64,000 nucleotides of DNA from Phycisphaerales bacterium (GCA_009692045.1 SIAA01000002.1:1-64000); one strand, 5' to 3'; counted from the first letter of the stretch, positions 8,995 through 17,949 are shown. The notes: generated by a model from the sequence alone, not told the origin. A program made the numbers and translations.

Positions 8995-10053
8995 TCAGGA
9001 TGAGGTCACTTGGGGAGGGTTATTCACCAGTTTCTTGAGAGCACCGGCAAGGGGCGCGAGTGTACGAATTGCCACAATTTCGCGCAATGCCGTCCGCGCC
9101 TCCTGGGCCGGAATGCCAATGAAAGTTGCCCCAGCAGGCACATTGGTCCATAAGGCGCATTTGGCTCCGAGCCGGGCGCCGTCACCTACGGTTACGTGAT
9201 CTCGAATGCCACTCTGCCCGCCGATGCGAACACCATCGCCGATGGTGACACTGCCAGCAATGGCTGTCTGCCCGGCTATCACGCAGTTGCGGCCGATGCG
9301 GGTGTTGTGTCCGACTTGGCAGAGGTTGTCAATCTTGGAGCCGACACCGACGACGGTTGATCCGAACTTGGCGCGATCAACGCAAGTGGCGGCGCCGATC
9401 TCCACTCCATCATGCAGATGGACATTCCCGAGGTGGGGGATGCGTCGCAGCGATTTGCCATCGGAGCTGGGTCGATAGCCGAATCCGTCGCTGCCGATGA
9501 TGGCACCGGGGTGCAGGATCACATCGCACCCGAGCAGGCATCTTTCGCGCACAACTGCACCGGCGTGCAGGACGCAGCGCTCGCCGATCACAGCATGATC
9601 TCCTACGAAGCAACCGGCATGAAGCACGCATCCTGCGCCGATGCGAGCGTGGGCGAGCACCGTGGCATTGGGGCCGATGCGAGCGGTAGCGTGAACTTGC
9701 GCCGATTCATCGCACCAGGCGCGGGGGTGAGTTCCGATTGCCGGAAGCACCGGCTCGGGGGCGAAGAACTCCAGCACGGAAATGAGAGCCAGTTGGGCAT
9801 CGGGCACTTCAATGAGGGCCCGCTCGGCGGGATCGTGGCCGCTGACAACGAGCCCTTTGGTTACCAACGCAACCAGAGCGCGTGACTGCCCGAACCGGCG
9901 GGCGTGAGCCTTATCCGCAATGAAAGTGAGTTGAGTGCACGCGGCAGAATCCAGCGAATCGACCCCGTCTATCCGGAGATCGCCTCGGCCCTTCAGTGAT
10001 CCGCCGAGCCGCTCAGCGAGTTCAGCCGAAGTGGCAGAGCGACCATCGGTCAT
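8995..10053 (-). CDS. lpxD: UDP-3-O-(3-hydroxyacyl)glucosamine N-acyltransferase LpxD (operon copy)
   Basis: A 352-residue hexapeptide-repeat acyltransferase. The N-terminal uridine-binding domain is seen in residues 1-105 (SAELAERLGGSLKGRGDLRIDG, QLTFIADKAHARR). The beta-helix follows with IGSDGFGY and the catalytic-His neighbourhood NLCQVGHNTRIG. It transfers the second 3-hydroxyacyl chain to give diacylated UDP-glucosamine. The start overlaps the preceding OmpH gene by four bases. A second, diverged LpxD lies at 13868-15007 on the other strand. Confidence 0.94.
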   Translation of the reverse strand: MTDGRSATSAELAERLGGSLKGRGDLRIDGVDSLDSAACTQLTFIADKAHARRFGQSRALVALVTKGLVVSGHDPAERALIEVPDAQLALISVLEFFAPEPVLPAIGTHPRAWCDESAQVHATARIGPNATVLAHARIGAGCVLHAGCFVGDHAVIGERCVLHAGAVVRERCLLGCDVILHPGAIIGSDGFGYRPSSDGKSLRRIPHLGNVHLHDGVEIGAATCVDRAKFGSTVVGVGSKIDNLCQVGHNTRIGRNCVIAGQTAIAGSVTIGDGVRIGGQSGIRDHVTVGDGARLGAKCALWTNVPAGATFIGIPAQEARTALREIVAIRTLAPLAGALKKLVNNPPQVTSS

Positions 10054-10643
10054 GGAGCTCTGGTCGACTTGAAATCGGCGTTCGCCTGCTGGATCACCAG
10101 ATCCGTGACGTCAAGCGCTGTGTTGCTGTAAAGCATTCTCCGGCCGTTGATCTGGGAGAGAGTGCCCTGGAAGTCGGCAGGTTCGATCGCGGGAATGGTG
10201 TCGTCGATGAAGATGACATCAATCTTGAGTTGAGCGCCGATAGTGGCGGATGCTGTCTTGATGGAGGTATAGGCCTCGCGGGTGGCGTTGGCGCGCTCGG
10301 ACTCCATCTTGAGTTGCACAAAGCCCTGCAGAGCGTTCAGTTCTCCGGCCTTCTCAACGGCTCGCTTGCTGGCATCGGTGTAGGCGTCGGTCCCGGGACG
10401 AAAACTGTCGAGTTCATCCTGCAGACCAACGAGTTCCTCCTTCGCTGCCTCAACCCGTGCCATCAATCCGGAGCGAATCTCCTCTTGGCGGGCGATGGCG
10501 GCCTTGAGACTGTCCAGTCCGTTATATATTTTTTCCAAGTCTACGCAGGCGATAACAGCGGGCCTGTCCGGAGCCACGGCGGCGTAAAGTGCCGCAACTA
10601 CCACGGCGAACGAGAGAAAGTGGATTGGGGATAGGCGTCGCAT
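10050..10643 (-). CDS. OmpH/Skp-family periplasmic chaperone (second copy)
   Basis: A 197-residue exported protein with an N-terminal signal anchor (IHFLSFAVVVAALYAAVAP), a strand (AVIACVDLEKIYNGLDSL) and a long charged coiled-coil segment, the plan of Skp. Skp trimers hold unfolded outer-membrane proteins on the way to BamA. It follows a first OmpH-like gene by 4 bases and overlaps lpxD by four. Two adjacent Skp-like genes are unusual; the C-terminal part (KIDVIFIDDTIPAIEP) is characteristic of OmpH. Confidence 0.85.
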   Translation of the reverse strand: MRRLSPIHFLSFAVVVAALYAAVAPDRPAVIACVDLEKIYNGLDSLKAAIARQEEIRSGLMARVEAAKEELVGLQDELDSFRPGTDAYTDASKRAVEKAGELNALQGFVQLKMESERANATREAYTSIKTASATIGAQLKIDVIFIDDTIPAIEPADFQGTLSQINGRRMLYSNTALDVTDLVIQQANADFKSTRAP

Positions 10644-10647
10644 GTGC

Positions 10648-11334
10648 TTAGGGTTTGGTGGTATTGGGTGCAGTGGTATTGGGCGTGCTGGCGCTGGGTG
10701 CGGTGGCGCCAGATTGCTGCGAACCCGTGCGCGCGTTATTCATGCGCAGGATCAGCTCATCGGAAACATCGTCTTTCTTGGCGCAGTAGAGCAGGCGTCG
10801 ACGCATGATCTGTTCGGTGATCTGCTGAGAAACGGGCTGCTGGGAGCGGGGGTCGGCGCGGAAGTCAGCCAATCCGTCGTTTACCACCACATAGTCGTAT
10901 CCCTGTGACTCAGCGAGCCGACCTGCCTCGGCAACGATGTTGCGGAACAACCCTTCCCAGCGCAAGGCATACTCGCGATCCCACTGAGTTCGTTGCAGTG
11001 TGAACCACTCCTTGAGACGCAACTGCTCCAAAGCGAGTTCATCGCGGCGAGCCTGCCGCGCTGTGGGTTCTTTCAGGGTGTCCGCCTCCTTGGCGCGCGC
11101 CTGCAGGTCCTCACTGCGTCTCTTGAACTCATCCTCGACGCGGCCGAGCATGGCCTGCATGGAAGCCTCCATCTCGGCGCGCTCCACCAACTTGTCGAGC
11201 ATCTTCAGGAGGTCGATCGATGCCATCGCGGCGGGCTGGACTGCCGTTCGAACCGCAGCAAAGGCGAGGCTCCCCACCACAAGAACCAGACCGGCAAGGA
11301 GCAGACTGACAAACGAGAAGCGGCGAGAGTGCAT
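10648..11334 (-). CDS. OmpH/Skp-family periplasmic chaperone (first copy)
   Basis: A 228-residue protein. The start chosen is the ATG at 11334 because it begins a good signal peptide (HSRRFSFVSLLLAGLVLVVGSLAFA). A longer reading frame to 11403 would overlap the end of bamA. The mature part begins with a strand (MASIDLLKMLDKLVE), continues as a long charged helix, and ends in a Ser/Thr/Pro-rich tail. It lies 49 bases downstream of bamA, the order bamA-skp-lpxD known from Proteobacteria. Confidence 0.85.
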   Translation of the reverse strand: MHSRRFSFVSLLLAGLVLVVGSLAFAAVRTAVQPAAMASIDLLKMLDKLVERAEMEASMQAMLGRVEDEFKRRSEDLQARAKEADTLKEPTARQARRDELALEQLRLKEWFTLQRTQWDREYALRWEGLFRNIVAEAGRLAESQGYDYVVVNDGLADFRADPRSQQPVSQQITEQIMRRRLLYCAKKDDVSDELILRMNNARTGSQQSGATAPSASTPNTTAPNTTKP

Positions 11335-11383
11335 CAGATGTTTCTCCACATCGGGAAGTGTACGCGCAGGCGGAAACGCCGGA

Positions 11384-13801
11384 TCAGAAGGGCAGTTCCG
11401 CATTGAAGGAGAACACCTGCGTCTGATCGGTCTCTTGCTTCATAATCGGCACAGCAAAGTCGAAGGCAAGAGGGACCGGGCCGAGTTGGGGAATGTAAAG
11501 CCGTAGCCCGGTTCCCAGGGAAGCACGATACTGATCGAAACCGACGGTATTGGTGACCGTGCCGGTGTCGCAGAAGAACACCATGCTGATGAACTTGTCG
11601 AACACGGGAATTTCGTATTGCGTGCCCACGTTTATCTTCCACTGGCCGCCGATGGGATCGCCGTCAGGTGTTCCCGCCGAGTTGACAGTCGGGGTGCCGT
11701 CCATGGTCTCGGCACTGAGAGGAGAGATGCTATGGAACTGGAATCCCCGAAGCGAGCGGCCGCCTAGGTAGTAGCGTTCGAACACCGGAGCGGAGTCGCT
11801 GAAGATGTAGCCCACATCCGCGCTCAATCGGAGGACGGACTTGCGACCGAAGAAGTCCTCATCGAGAGTGAAGAAGGTGGTGTAACCAGCCTCGACGGCG
11901 GGATAGTGATAGTCCCCACCCATCGCTCCGAAGTATGAGGTGCCAAGGGTGACTCTCGATCCTGAGGACGGTCGGAAGTTATTGTCGGTCGTAGTTCTCG
12001 TGACATTCAACCCGACGGAGTTGATGAATGAGGGACCGCGCTGCTCGTACATCTCAATGGGGGTGGAGGGATCAAAGTTGTCGAGCTGCACGCTCTGCAG
12101 ACTGAGTCGGGTACCGCCTGCCCAAACATCACCGAATGACTTGCCCAGCCCGAAGATTCCGGCGAGACGATCTTCGTTGTAGTCGGGGTAGATGCGCTGA
12201 CGGTAAAAACTGCTGGCGCTTCCTGAGAACTCGGAGTCGAATAGATGGGGATCGGCCACGCTGACCGAGTAGGTGCTCAAATCGATTCCGGGTGCCACGG
12301 AGAGATTGAAACTCTGCCCCGCGCCTCGGAAGGCTCGGCCGGTAAGAAACTCCTGCATGGTGCGCGGATAGTCAGCGATGTCGAAGTTGTGCTGTTGCAG
12401 CGAGACTTCGCCAAAGAACCCGCTGTCGGTGCCGGCGCCGATTCCAAAGTTCACCGAGCCGGTGTTCTTCTCTTTCACTTCCACCAGTACATCGCGAGTG
12501 CCCTCCTCGGCATCGGGCTGCTGGAGCGTGACGCGGACATCATTGAAAAGGCGGGTCCCCTGCAGGCGTTCCTTGGCGAGGACCATCTCGCGCGCGTCGA
12601 TGGTGCGGCCAGGAAGAATACGCACGAGCCGTCTCACCACATTGTCCTTGGTTAGGGAGTTGCCCTGAATGCGCACGATTCCCGCTATCGATGACCCACC
12701 CTCCATGATGCTGATGATCATGTCCACTTCGGGCGCCTCGCCGATGCGAACATAGGTGTTACCCAGTTGGACTTCCGCGTATCCCATGGACTGATAAGAG
12801 GCCCGAATAGAGTCGACACTCTTCTGCACCAGATCCTGCGTGAAGGGGTCGCCCGGGCGAATGACCAGCAGGGCCTTGATCTGCTCCGTGGAAAACAGTC
12901 CAGTTTCCTTGCGATCAACTCCACTGCCCTCGATCATCACCGAGCGCAGGTAATAGAGACGACCCTCCTCGATGACAAAGACGACCTTGGCCTCTTTGCC
13001 ATCGGCGCTGATCTCTATCCGGTGACCCACGCGCACATCCATGTAGCCGCGATCCTTATAAAAGCGATCAAGTGTCGAGACATCGTCCACCAGCACTTCT
13101 TCGTCGAGCTGCCCCTTCTGGAAGATGAACACCCACGGCTTGGTTTTTATCTGCGCCCCCAAGTGCGTGCTCTCGAAGGCGTTCACTCCCACGAACTCGA
13201 TGTCGCGGATACGAACCCGCGGGCCCTCGATGATTCGGAAAATCAGAATGCCGGTGTCCACAAGGCGCGTCTCATCGACCTTGACCTCGACCAGGTAGTG
13301 GCCGCGGCTGCGGTACTGGTCCTTGATCTTGAAGACGGCGCGCTCCAGCAGAAAGTCGTCTCGGGGGCCGCCCGGGTAGAGGGCGATCACTCCTCGCAGT
13401 TCCTGATCGCTGATCGACTTGTTTCCCACCACTTGGATGTCTTGCACAATGGGCTGCTCGACGAAGATGTAACTCACCTTGACGGTGCCATCGAGCAGAA
13501 GTTCGGCATCGGCAGTTACGGAGTCGAAGTGGCCCAGTCGATAGAGCGTCGTCACATCGTCGCGCACCGCGGAGGCATCGAAGGGCTGCCCGGCCGCGAC
13601 GCGCAGATTGTTGCGAATCTCCTGCTCCGTCACAACCCCTAGACCGCGCAGCTCAACAGATGCCACCGGTCGATCTGCCAGAGATTCATCGTCGAGATTC
13701 GAGGTGGCCGATGCCAACGTACTCCCCGCCACCGCGAGTGGAGTGAGCAATGCCAAGAGAATAGCGATCCAGGCCTGCGCCTTCTGGATCGTGGGTTGCA
13801 T
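11384..13801 (-). CDS. bamA: Outer membrane assembly factor BamA (Omp85)
   Basis: An 805-residue Omp85 protein with a signal peptide (QAWIAILLALLTPLAVAGSTLASA). Successive POTRA-like repeats run to about residue 420; one ends SYIFVEQPIVQDIQVVGN. A C-terminal 16-strand barrel has GGRSLRGF for the conserved (V/I)RGF loop and a final aromatic-ending strand (FSFNAELPF). It inserts beta-barrel proteins into the outer membrane. The start at 13801 is chosen over longer forms because it begins the signal peptide and has TATCCT 6 bases upstream. It heads the operon that continues to 6068. Confidence 0.95.
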   Translation of the reverse strand: MQPTIQKAQAWIAILLALLTPLAVAGSTLASATSNLDDESLADRPVASVELRGLGVVTEQEIRNNLRVAAGQPFDASAVRDDVTTLYRLGHFDSVTADAELLLDGTVKVSYIFVEQPIVQDIQVVGNKSISDQELRGVIALYPGGPRDDFLLERAVFKIKDQYRSRGHYLVEVKVDETRLVDTGILIFRIIEGPRVRIRDIEFVGVNAFESTHLGAQIKTKPWVFIFQKGQLDEEVLVDDVSTLDRFYKDRGYMDVRVGHRIEISADGKEAKVVFVIEEGRLYYLRSVMIEGSGVDRKETGLFSTEQIKALLVIRPGDPFTQDLVQKSVDSIRASYQSMGYAEVQLGNTYVRIGEAPEVDMIISIMEGGSSIAGIVRIQGNSLTKDNVVRRLVRILPGRTIDAREMVLAKERLQGTRLFNDVRVTLQQPDAEEGTRDVLVEVKEKNTGSVNFGIGAGTDSGFFGEVSLQQHNFDIADYPRTMQEFLTGRAFRGAGQSFNLSVAPGIDLSTYSVSVADPHLFDSEFSGSASSFYRQRIYPDYNEDRLAGIFGLGKSFGDVWAGGTRLSLQSVQLDNFDPSTPIEMYEQRGPSFINSVGLNVTRTTTDNNFRPSSGSRVTLGTSYFGAMGGDYHYPAVEAGYTTFFTLDEDFFGRKSVLRLSADVGYIFSDSAPVFERYYLGGRSLRGFQFHSISPLSAETMDGTPTVNSAGTPDGDPIGGQWKINVGTQYEIPVFDKFISMVFFCDTGTVTNTVGFDQYRASLGTGLRLYIPQLGPVPLAFDFAVPIMKQETDQTQVFSFNAELPF

Positions 13802-13807
13802 CGGAGG

Positions 13808-13813
13808 AGGATA
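13808..13813 (-). promoter_or_regulatory. -10 element (TATCCT) for the bamA-lpx operon
   Basis: On the minus strand TATCCT lies 6 bases before the bamA ATG at 13801; there is no Shine-Dalgarno sequence. Confidence 0.5.
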
Positions 13814-13854
13814 CTTGCCGCTAGGTTGCCTCGCCACCATTCGAGAGCATGCGT

Positions 13855-13860
13855 TACCCT
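13855..13860 (+). promoter_or_regulatory. -10 element (TACCCT) for lpxD2
   Basis: TACCCT lies 7 bases before the ATG at 13868. Together with the hexamer at 13808 it gives a divergent pair of leaderless-type promoters in a 66-base gap. Confidence 0.42.
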
Positions 13861-13867
13861 TACGTTT

Positions 13868-15007
13868 ATGGGCGCGGTGCGCGCTATCAAGGCATTCACA
13901 CTCTCGGAAATCGCAGCGCGCATCGGAGCCGAGCTTCGCGGCGATGGCTCGCGACGAGTTTGGGGAGTGGGCGCCATTGATACGGCAACTGGAGAGGAAC
14001 TCACCTTTCTCGCCAACCCCAAGTACCGGCACCATCTTGCTACAACCAAGGCTGCAGCCGTCATTGCCGGCCAGGGCACCGAGGTCGGTCCGGGTGTGGC
14101 GCTGCTCGAGTGTGCTGATCCATACCTCGCCTTCCGGGAGGCGATGGTGATGCTCTATGGCTTCCGCCAGCATCATCCGCTGGTCCCATCCGCAGGGAGC
14201 GGTGGTGAATCCGATGCCGGCGCGGGCTTCGCGAGGGCGAATCCGAGGGCGACCGAGATTTCTTCCCGCGCCAGTGTGCATTCATCCGCGGTGATCGGTG
14301 ACGGTTGCATCATTTACCCCTTTGCCGTGGTTGAGGCGGGCGCCTCGATTGGCGCGAACTGCGTGATCTACCCCCACGCCTTCGTGGGCCGCGATTGCTA
14401 CCTCGGTGCATCATGCGTGATCTATGCCAATGTGTCTCTCTATGAGGGCTGCACCCTGGGTGATCGAGTGGTGATTCAATCAGGCACCGTCATCGGCTGT
14501 GATGGATATGGATTCGCCACCAGTGGTGGTGCTCATGCGCGCATCCCTCAGGTGGGGAGTGTCAGTATTGAGAGCGATGTTGATATCGGCTCCTGCTGCG
14601 TGATCTCGCGGGCGGCAATCGGTGAGACGCGCATCGGCGAGGGCACCAAGATCGCTGACCTTGTGGCGGTGGGACACGGCACGACGATCGGTAAGCACTG
14701 CCTAATCGTCAGTCTTGTGGGCATCAGCGGCTCGGTGCGGATCGGTAACTATGTCGTGATTGGAGGACAGACCGGCATCACTGGTCATCTCAAGATTGGT
14801 GACGGGGCACAGATCGCCGGCAAGACAGCGGTGGTGACGGATATTCCTGCAGGGATGAAAGTGGCGGGCATCCCCGGAGTCGATCACGACCTTGCCAAAC
14901 GAAATGCCTTTGCCGGCCTCAATCTCTACGAGCTCTCCAAGCGGGTGAAGCAAATGGAAAGACAGCTGGCGCAGTTACTGAAGAACGAATCCCCTGAACA
15001 ACCATGA
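13868..15007 (+). CDS. lpxD: Second LpxD-like hexapeptide N-acyltransferase
   Basis: A 379-residue protein with the full LpxD plan: uridine-binding N-terminal domain (AFTLSEIAARIGAELRGDG, EELTFLANPKYRHHL), hexapeptide beta-helix, the IGCDGYGF motif, the catalytic neighbourhood DLVAVGHGTTIG, and a C-terminal helix. It differs clearly from the operon copy at 8995-10053 and carries a 20-residue insertion before the helix. It could have a different acyl-chain preference or act on another sugar nucleotide. Start 13868 is chosen because the longer frame runs into bamA. It overlaps gcvT by four bases. Confidence 0.9.
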   Translation: MGAVRAIKAFTLSEIAARIGAELRGDGSRRVWGVGAIDTATGEELTFLANPKYRHHLATTKAAAVIAGQGTEVGPGVALLECADPYLAFREAMVMLYGFRQHHPLVPSAGSGGESDAGAGFARANPRATEISSRASVHSSAVIGDGCIIYPFAVVEAGASIGANCVIYPHAFVGRDCYLGASCVIYANVSLYEGCTLGDRVVIQSGTVIGCDGYGFATSGGAHARIPQVGSVSIESDVDIGSCCVISRAAIGETRIGEGTKIADLVAVGHGTTIGKHCLIVSLVGISGSVRIGNYVVIGGQTGITGHLKIGDGAQIAGKTAVVTDIPAGMKVAGIPGVDHDLAKRNAFAGLNLYELSKRVKQMERQLAQLLKNESPEQP

Positions 15008-16143
15008 GTACCACTTCAACATCGGCTCTGATGCATACGCCATTTCACGCCCTCCACTTGGAACACGGCGGCCGCATGGTCGGCTATGCCGGATGGGATA
15101 TGCCTCTCACCTACGGGTCGATCATTGAGGAGCACCATCAGGTGCGGCGCAGCGGTGGGTTCTTCGATGTCTCGCACATGGGGCGCGTTCGTTTCACCGG
15201 GCGGCATGCGCGCCGATTCCTCGACCGGGTGTGCACTCGGCAGATTCTGGGAATGGAGGTTGGGCAGTGCCGTTACTCCCTGGTGTGCAACGAGCAGGGT
15301 GGCTGCCACGATGATGTCCTCATCTACTGCTACGACGAGGATGATTACCTCGTGGTGTGCAATGCGGCGAATCGCGAGAAGTTGCTGCGACACTTTGAGG
15401 CATCGCGAGGCGATCTGGCCTTCAAGATGGATGACCAGACGGTCTCGACCGCCATGGTGGCGCTGCAAGGACCAAAGGTGATGGAGCTGATAGGAAACTT
15501 CAGTCGCGAGATTCCCAGCCTCAAGCGCTACCGCTTCACGCAGAAGAACATGCTGGTGGTGAAGCTGACCGTTTCCAGAACGGGTTACACCGGTGAAGAT
15601 GGGGTGGAGATCATTCTTGGATCAACCATGGCGCGGACGGCGATGAACATGTTTCTCAAGGATGTAAAGAGCGCGACCGCGATCATCAAGCCCACGGGGC
15701 TGGGTGCGCGCGACTCTCTTCGGCTAGAGGCTGGAATGCCCCTGTATGGGCACGAGATCGATGAGCAAACTGATCCTCTGACGGCTGGATTGGCCTTCGG
15801 CGTGAAGCTCAACAAGGGAGACGACGACGAACGCGCTGGGCGCTTCATCGGTCAGGAGGCGTTGCAGGCGATCGCTCAGGCGGGGCTGAAGCGCAAGTTG
15901 GTGGGTCTGAAGCTGGAGGGTCGTCGCAGTGCGCGTCAGGGAATGCCCGTGACCAAGAGCGGCTCGCAACTTGGCGTGATCACCAGCGGCTGCCTAAGTC
16001 CGACTCTCGATTGCGCGATCGCCATGGCCTTCGTTCCAGTTGAGAACGCCGAAGTAGGCACGGCAGTAGAAGTAGACCTCGGCCGCGGATCGGTGGCCGC
16101 GCAGGTCGTCCCCATGCCGTTTTACAAAGCCCCCGCTCCGTAA
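15004..16143 (+). CDS. gcvT: Glycine cleavage system T protein (aminomethyltransferase)
   Basis: A 379-residue tetrahydrofolate-dependent aminomethyltransferase. It takes the aminomethyl group from the lipoylated H protein to make methylene-THF and ammonia. The N-terminus (TPFHALHLEHGGRMVGYAGW), FDVSHMGRVRFTG, the central YTGEDGVEI and the folate-site stretch GLGARDSLRLEAGMPLYGHE are all GcvT hallmarks, and SGCLSPTLDCAIAMAFV ends the C-terminal barrel. gcvH and gcvP are not in the window. The start overlaps lpxD2 by four bases. Confidence 0.95.
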   Translation: MSTTSTSALMHTPFHALHLEHGGRMVGYAGWDMPLTYGSIIEEHHQVRRSGGFFDVSHMGRVRFTGRHARRFLDRVCTRQILGMEVGQCRYSLVCNEQGGCHDDVLIYCYDEDDYLVVCNAANREKLLRHFEASRGDLAFKMDDQTVSTAMVALQGPKVMELIGNFSREIPSLKRYRFTQKNMLVVKLTVSRTGYTGEDGVEIILGSTMARTAMNMFLKDVKSATAIIKPTGLGARDSLRLEAGMPLYGHEIDEQTDPLTAGLAFGVKLNKGDDDERAGRFIGQEALQAIAQAGLKRKLVGLKLEGRRSARQGMPVTKSGSQLGVITSGCLSPTLDCAIAMAFVPVENAEVGTAVEVDLGRGSVAAQVVPMPFYKAPAP

Positions 16144-16154
16144 GAACTCGGGTT

Positions 16155-17057
16155 TCAGTTCTGCTCGGGCTTGCGGCTCGGGCGCGGCGGCTGTGACTCA
16201 GCGTGGCTATCTCGGAAAAAGCGAGAGGGCTTCTCACACTCCATCTGACTGGCAAGGCGGCGCAGCGCCTCGACCTCGATCTGGCGCACACGCTCGCGCG
16301 TCAATCCCACGAGTTCGCCAATCTGCTTCAGAGTGAGGGGCTCGTGCCCATTCAGGCCGTATCGAAGCCTAAGTACCCTGGCATCTCGCTCGTCGATTGT
16401 GTCGAGCAACTTCAGAATGAGCGTCAGGGACTCATGACTCACGGTAGCCGCCTCTGGGCTACCAGTGCGCGAGTCGGGAACCAGATCACCGACATCAACG
16501 GCGTTGCCATCCTCGCCAGTGGGTGCTTGGTTGGGGGAGTGATAGGCCTTGACGGCGCGCAGCACTATCTCCAGTTTCTTCACCGGAAGCTTCATCACTT
16601 TGGAAAGCTCCTGCAGACTTGGTGGTCTCCCTAGTTCCTCTTCGAGTTTGCGATTGGCCTCCTTCCACCGTGAGATCAGATCGACCATGTAAGCGGGGAT
16701 GTGAATGGGCTGCACGGCATTGATCAGTGTGCGCTTGATCGCCTGCTTGATCCACCAGGATGCGTAGGTCGAGAAGCGAGCGCCCTGGGCGGGATCGAAT
16801 CCCTCGACGGCCCGAATGAGGCCGATGTTTCCCTCTTCGATCAGATCAGCGAGCTGCATGCCCCGGTAGGCATAGTTCTTGGAAATCGAAACCACCAGCC
16901 GCAGGTTGGCGCGGATCATTCGATCCTTCGAACTCGGGCAACTGTCGTTGATCACCTTCCAAGCAAGCGACTTCTCCTCCTCTGGTGTCAGGAGTGGAGT
17001 CTCGTTTGCTTCTCGAAGGTAAAGCTGGATTTCGGTTTGAACTTGAGCCTTGGACAT
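16155..17057 (-). CDS. RNA polymerase sigma-70 factor, primary/group 2 type without region 1.1
   Basis: A 300-residue sigma factor. Region 1.2 is near residues 5-35. Region 2 is typical (ANLRLVVSISKNYAYRG, LIEEGNIGLIRAVEGFDP, RFSTYASWWIKQAIKR), with the -10-reading helix intact. Region 3 has IHIPAYMVDLI and region 4 has RVLRLRYGLNG and GLTRERVRQIEVEALRRL. No region 1.1 or long acidic insert is present, so it resembles RpoS/HrdB-like group 2 factors or a short primary factor. The start has a good Shine-Dalgarno site (AGAGGA). Confidence 0.92.
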   Translation of the reverse strand: MSKAQVQTEIQLYLREANETPLLTPEEEKSLAWKVINDSCPSSKDRMIRANLRLVVSISKNYAYRGMQLADLIEEGNIGLIRAVEGFDPAQGARFSTYASWWIKQAIKRTLINAVQPIHIPAYMVDLISRWKEANRKLEEELGRPPSLQELSKVMKLPVKKLEIVLRAVKAYHSPNQAPTGEDGNAVDVGDLVPDSRTGSPEAATVSHESLTLILKLLDTIDERDARVLRLRYGLNGHEPLTLKQIGELVGLTRERVRQIEVEALRRLASQMECEKPSRFFRDSHAESQPPRPSRKPEQN

Positions 17058-17102
17058 CAGTTCCTCTGAACAAAGAACTAGCGGGAGGAACCCGGACTCA
17101 GC

Positions 17103-17108
17103 ATCCTA
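17103..17108 (-). promoter_or_regulatory. -10 element (TAGGAT) for the sigma factor gene
   Basis: TAGGAT on the minus strand is 45 bases before the ATG, leaving a short leader with a Shine-Dalgarno site. A TTGCCA lies 19 bases further upstream as a weak -35. Confidence 0.35.
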
Positions 17109-17219
17109 GTTCGGAGGGTCCTGCTCTTGGCAAGCACAATCTGACAAAATGTCTCCAAGTTTTGTAATTGTGAATCGACCGTGGACACAACCCCCAAGAG
17201 ATAGGTGTTTGGGGCTTGC

Positions 17220-17225
17220 TAAGAT
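17220..17225 (+). promoter_or_regulatory. -10 element (TAAGAT) for the UVR-motif gene
   Basis: TAAGAT lies 7 bases before the ATG at 17233 and no ribosome site is present. This supports the 17233 start over the longer frame that begins at 17149. Confidence 0.48.
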
Positions 17226-17232
17226 CAATGCG

Positions 17233-17949
17233 ATGGGCAGCGTGGATATTTCCGCAATTCTCAAGGACTGGCCCTCCGAGCCCGGTCGGGTACAGGTTCG
17301 AGTAGTGCAAACCGAGGAAGGTCGGAGCATCCTGCAGGTGCGCCTAGAGATGGGCATCATCCAGATGGAGAGAGATGGTCGGCCAGATGGGAGGGTTGGG
17401 TTCGATGCAGTTTTGCAGCTTCGCGATGCCGCCCAAGCGGAGCCGCTCTCAGCAGAAGCATGCGCTGCCATCAGGGAGGAGGCCAATCAGTTTCACCAGC
17501 GTGCGGTCGCGCTGGTGGCTGTAGAGGACTTCGCGCGGTCGGTGGCCGACAGCCGGCACGCTATGGAGGCGGCGGTGCTGATGCGCGACAAAGCGCAGCG
17601 ACCCGAGGATCGCGCCGCTGGTGCCGCTCCGATTCCCGCCCTCATCGTGCTGCGAAGTCGCGCGGAAGCCTCAGGCGCCCTGCGAGTTCGCGACACGCGG
17701 ACAGCAATCGCTGCGATCGACGCAGGGCTGATCGAGTTGCGCTCGGTGTTTCATGATCGCGGCGGACTGGCGGCGTTCGAGCGCAGCGGCGAGGCGGCTG
17801 TGCTGAGAGCCATGCGCGAGATGCTGGTGCCGCGTTTGCCCTCCAGTCAGCGAGCCGAGTTGGAAGAGCGACTCAAGGCGGCAGTGATGGCGGAGAACTA
17901 CGAGCTTGCCGCGATTCTTCGTAATGAGTTGCGCCAGATCAGGGAGTGA
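17233..17949 (+). CDS. UVR-motif protein of unknown function
   Basis: A 238-residue soluble protein. Residues 1-75 are beta-rich (SVDISAILKDWPSEPGRVQVR). The middle is a long Ala-rich helical region. The C-terminus is a UvrB/UvrC-type motif (QRAELEERLKAAVMAENYELAA followed by ILRNEL). That motif mediates protein contacts in UvrB, UvrC and McsA. Here it could pair with McsA (34799-35302), which has the same motif, but this is inference. No zinc fingers or nuclease domain are seen. It diverges from the sigma factor gene. Confidence 0.8.
   Translation: MGSVDISAILKDWPSEPGRVQVRVVQTEEGRSILQVRLEMGIIQMERDGRPDGRVGFDAVLQLRDAAQAEPLSAEACAAIREEANQFHQRAVALVAVEDFARSVADSRHAMEAAVLMRDKAQRPEDRAAGAAPIPALIVLRSRAEASGALRVRDTRTAIAAIDAGLIELRSVFHDRGGLAAFERSGEAAVLRAMREMLVPRLPSSQRAELEERLKAAVMAENYELAAILRNELRQIRE

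Noticed and set aside
12767-13642. A 291-codon open frame opposite bamA
   Set aside because: It lies within the POTRA region on the other strand and shows no family features.
11384-14281. A 160-residue N-terminal extension of bamA
   Set aside because: It would overlap the second lpxD on the other strand, and a proper signal peptide with a close -10 starts at 13801.
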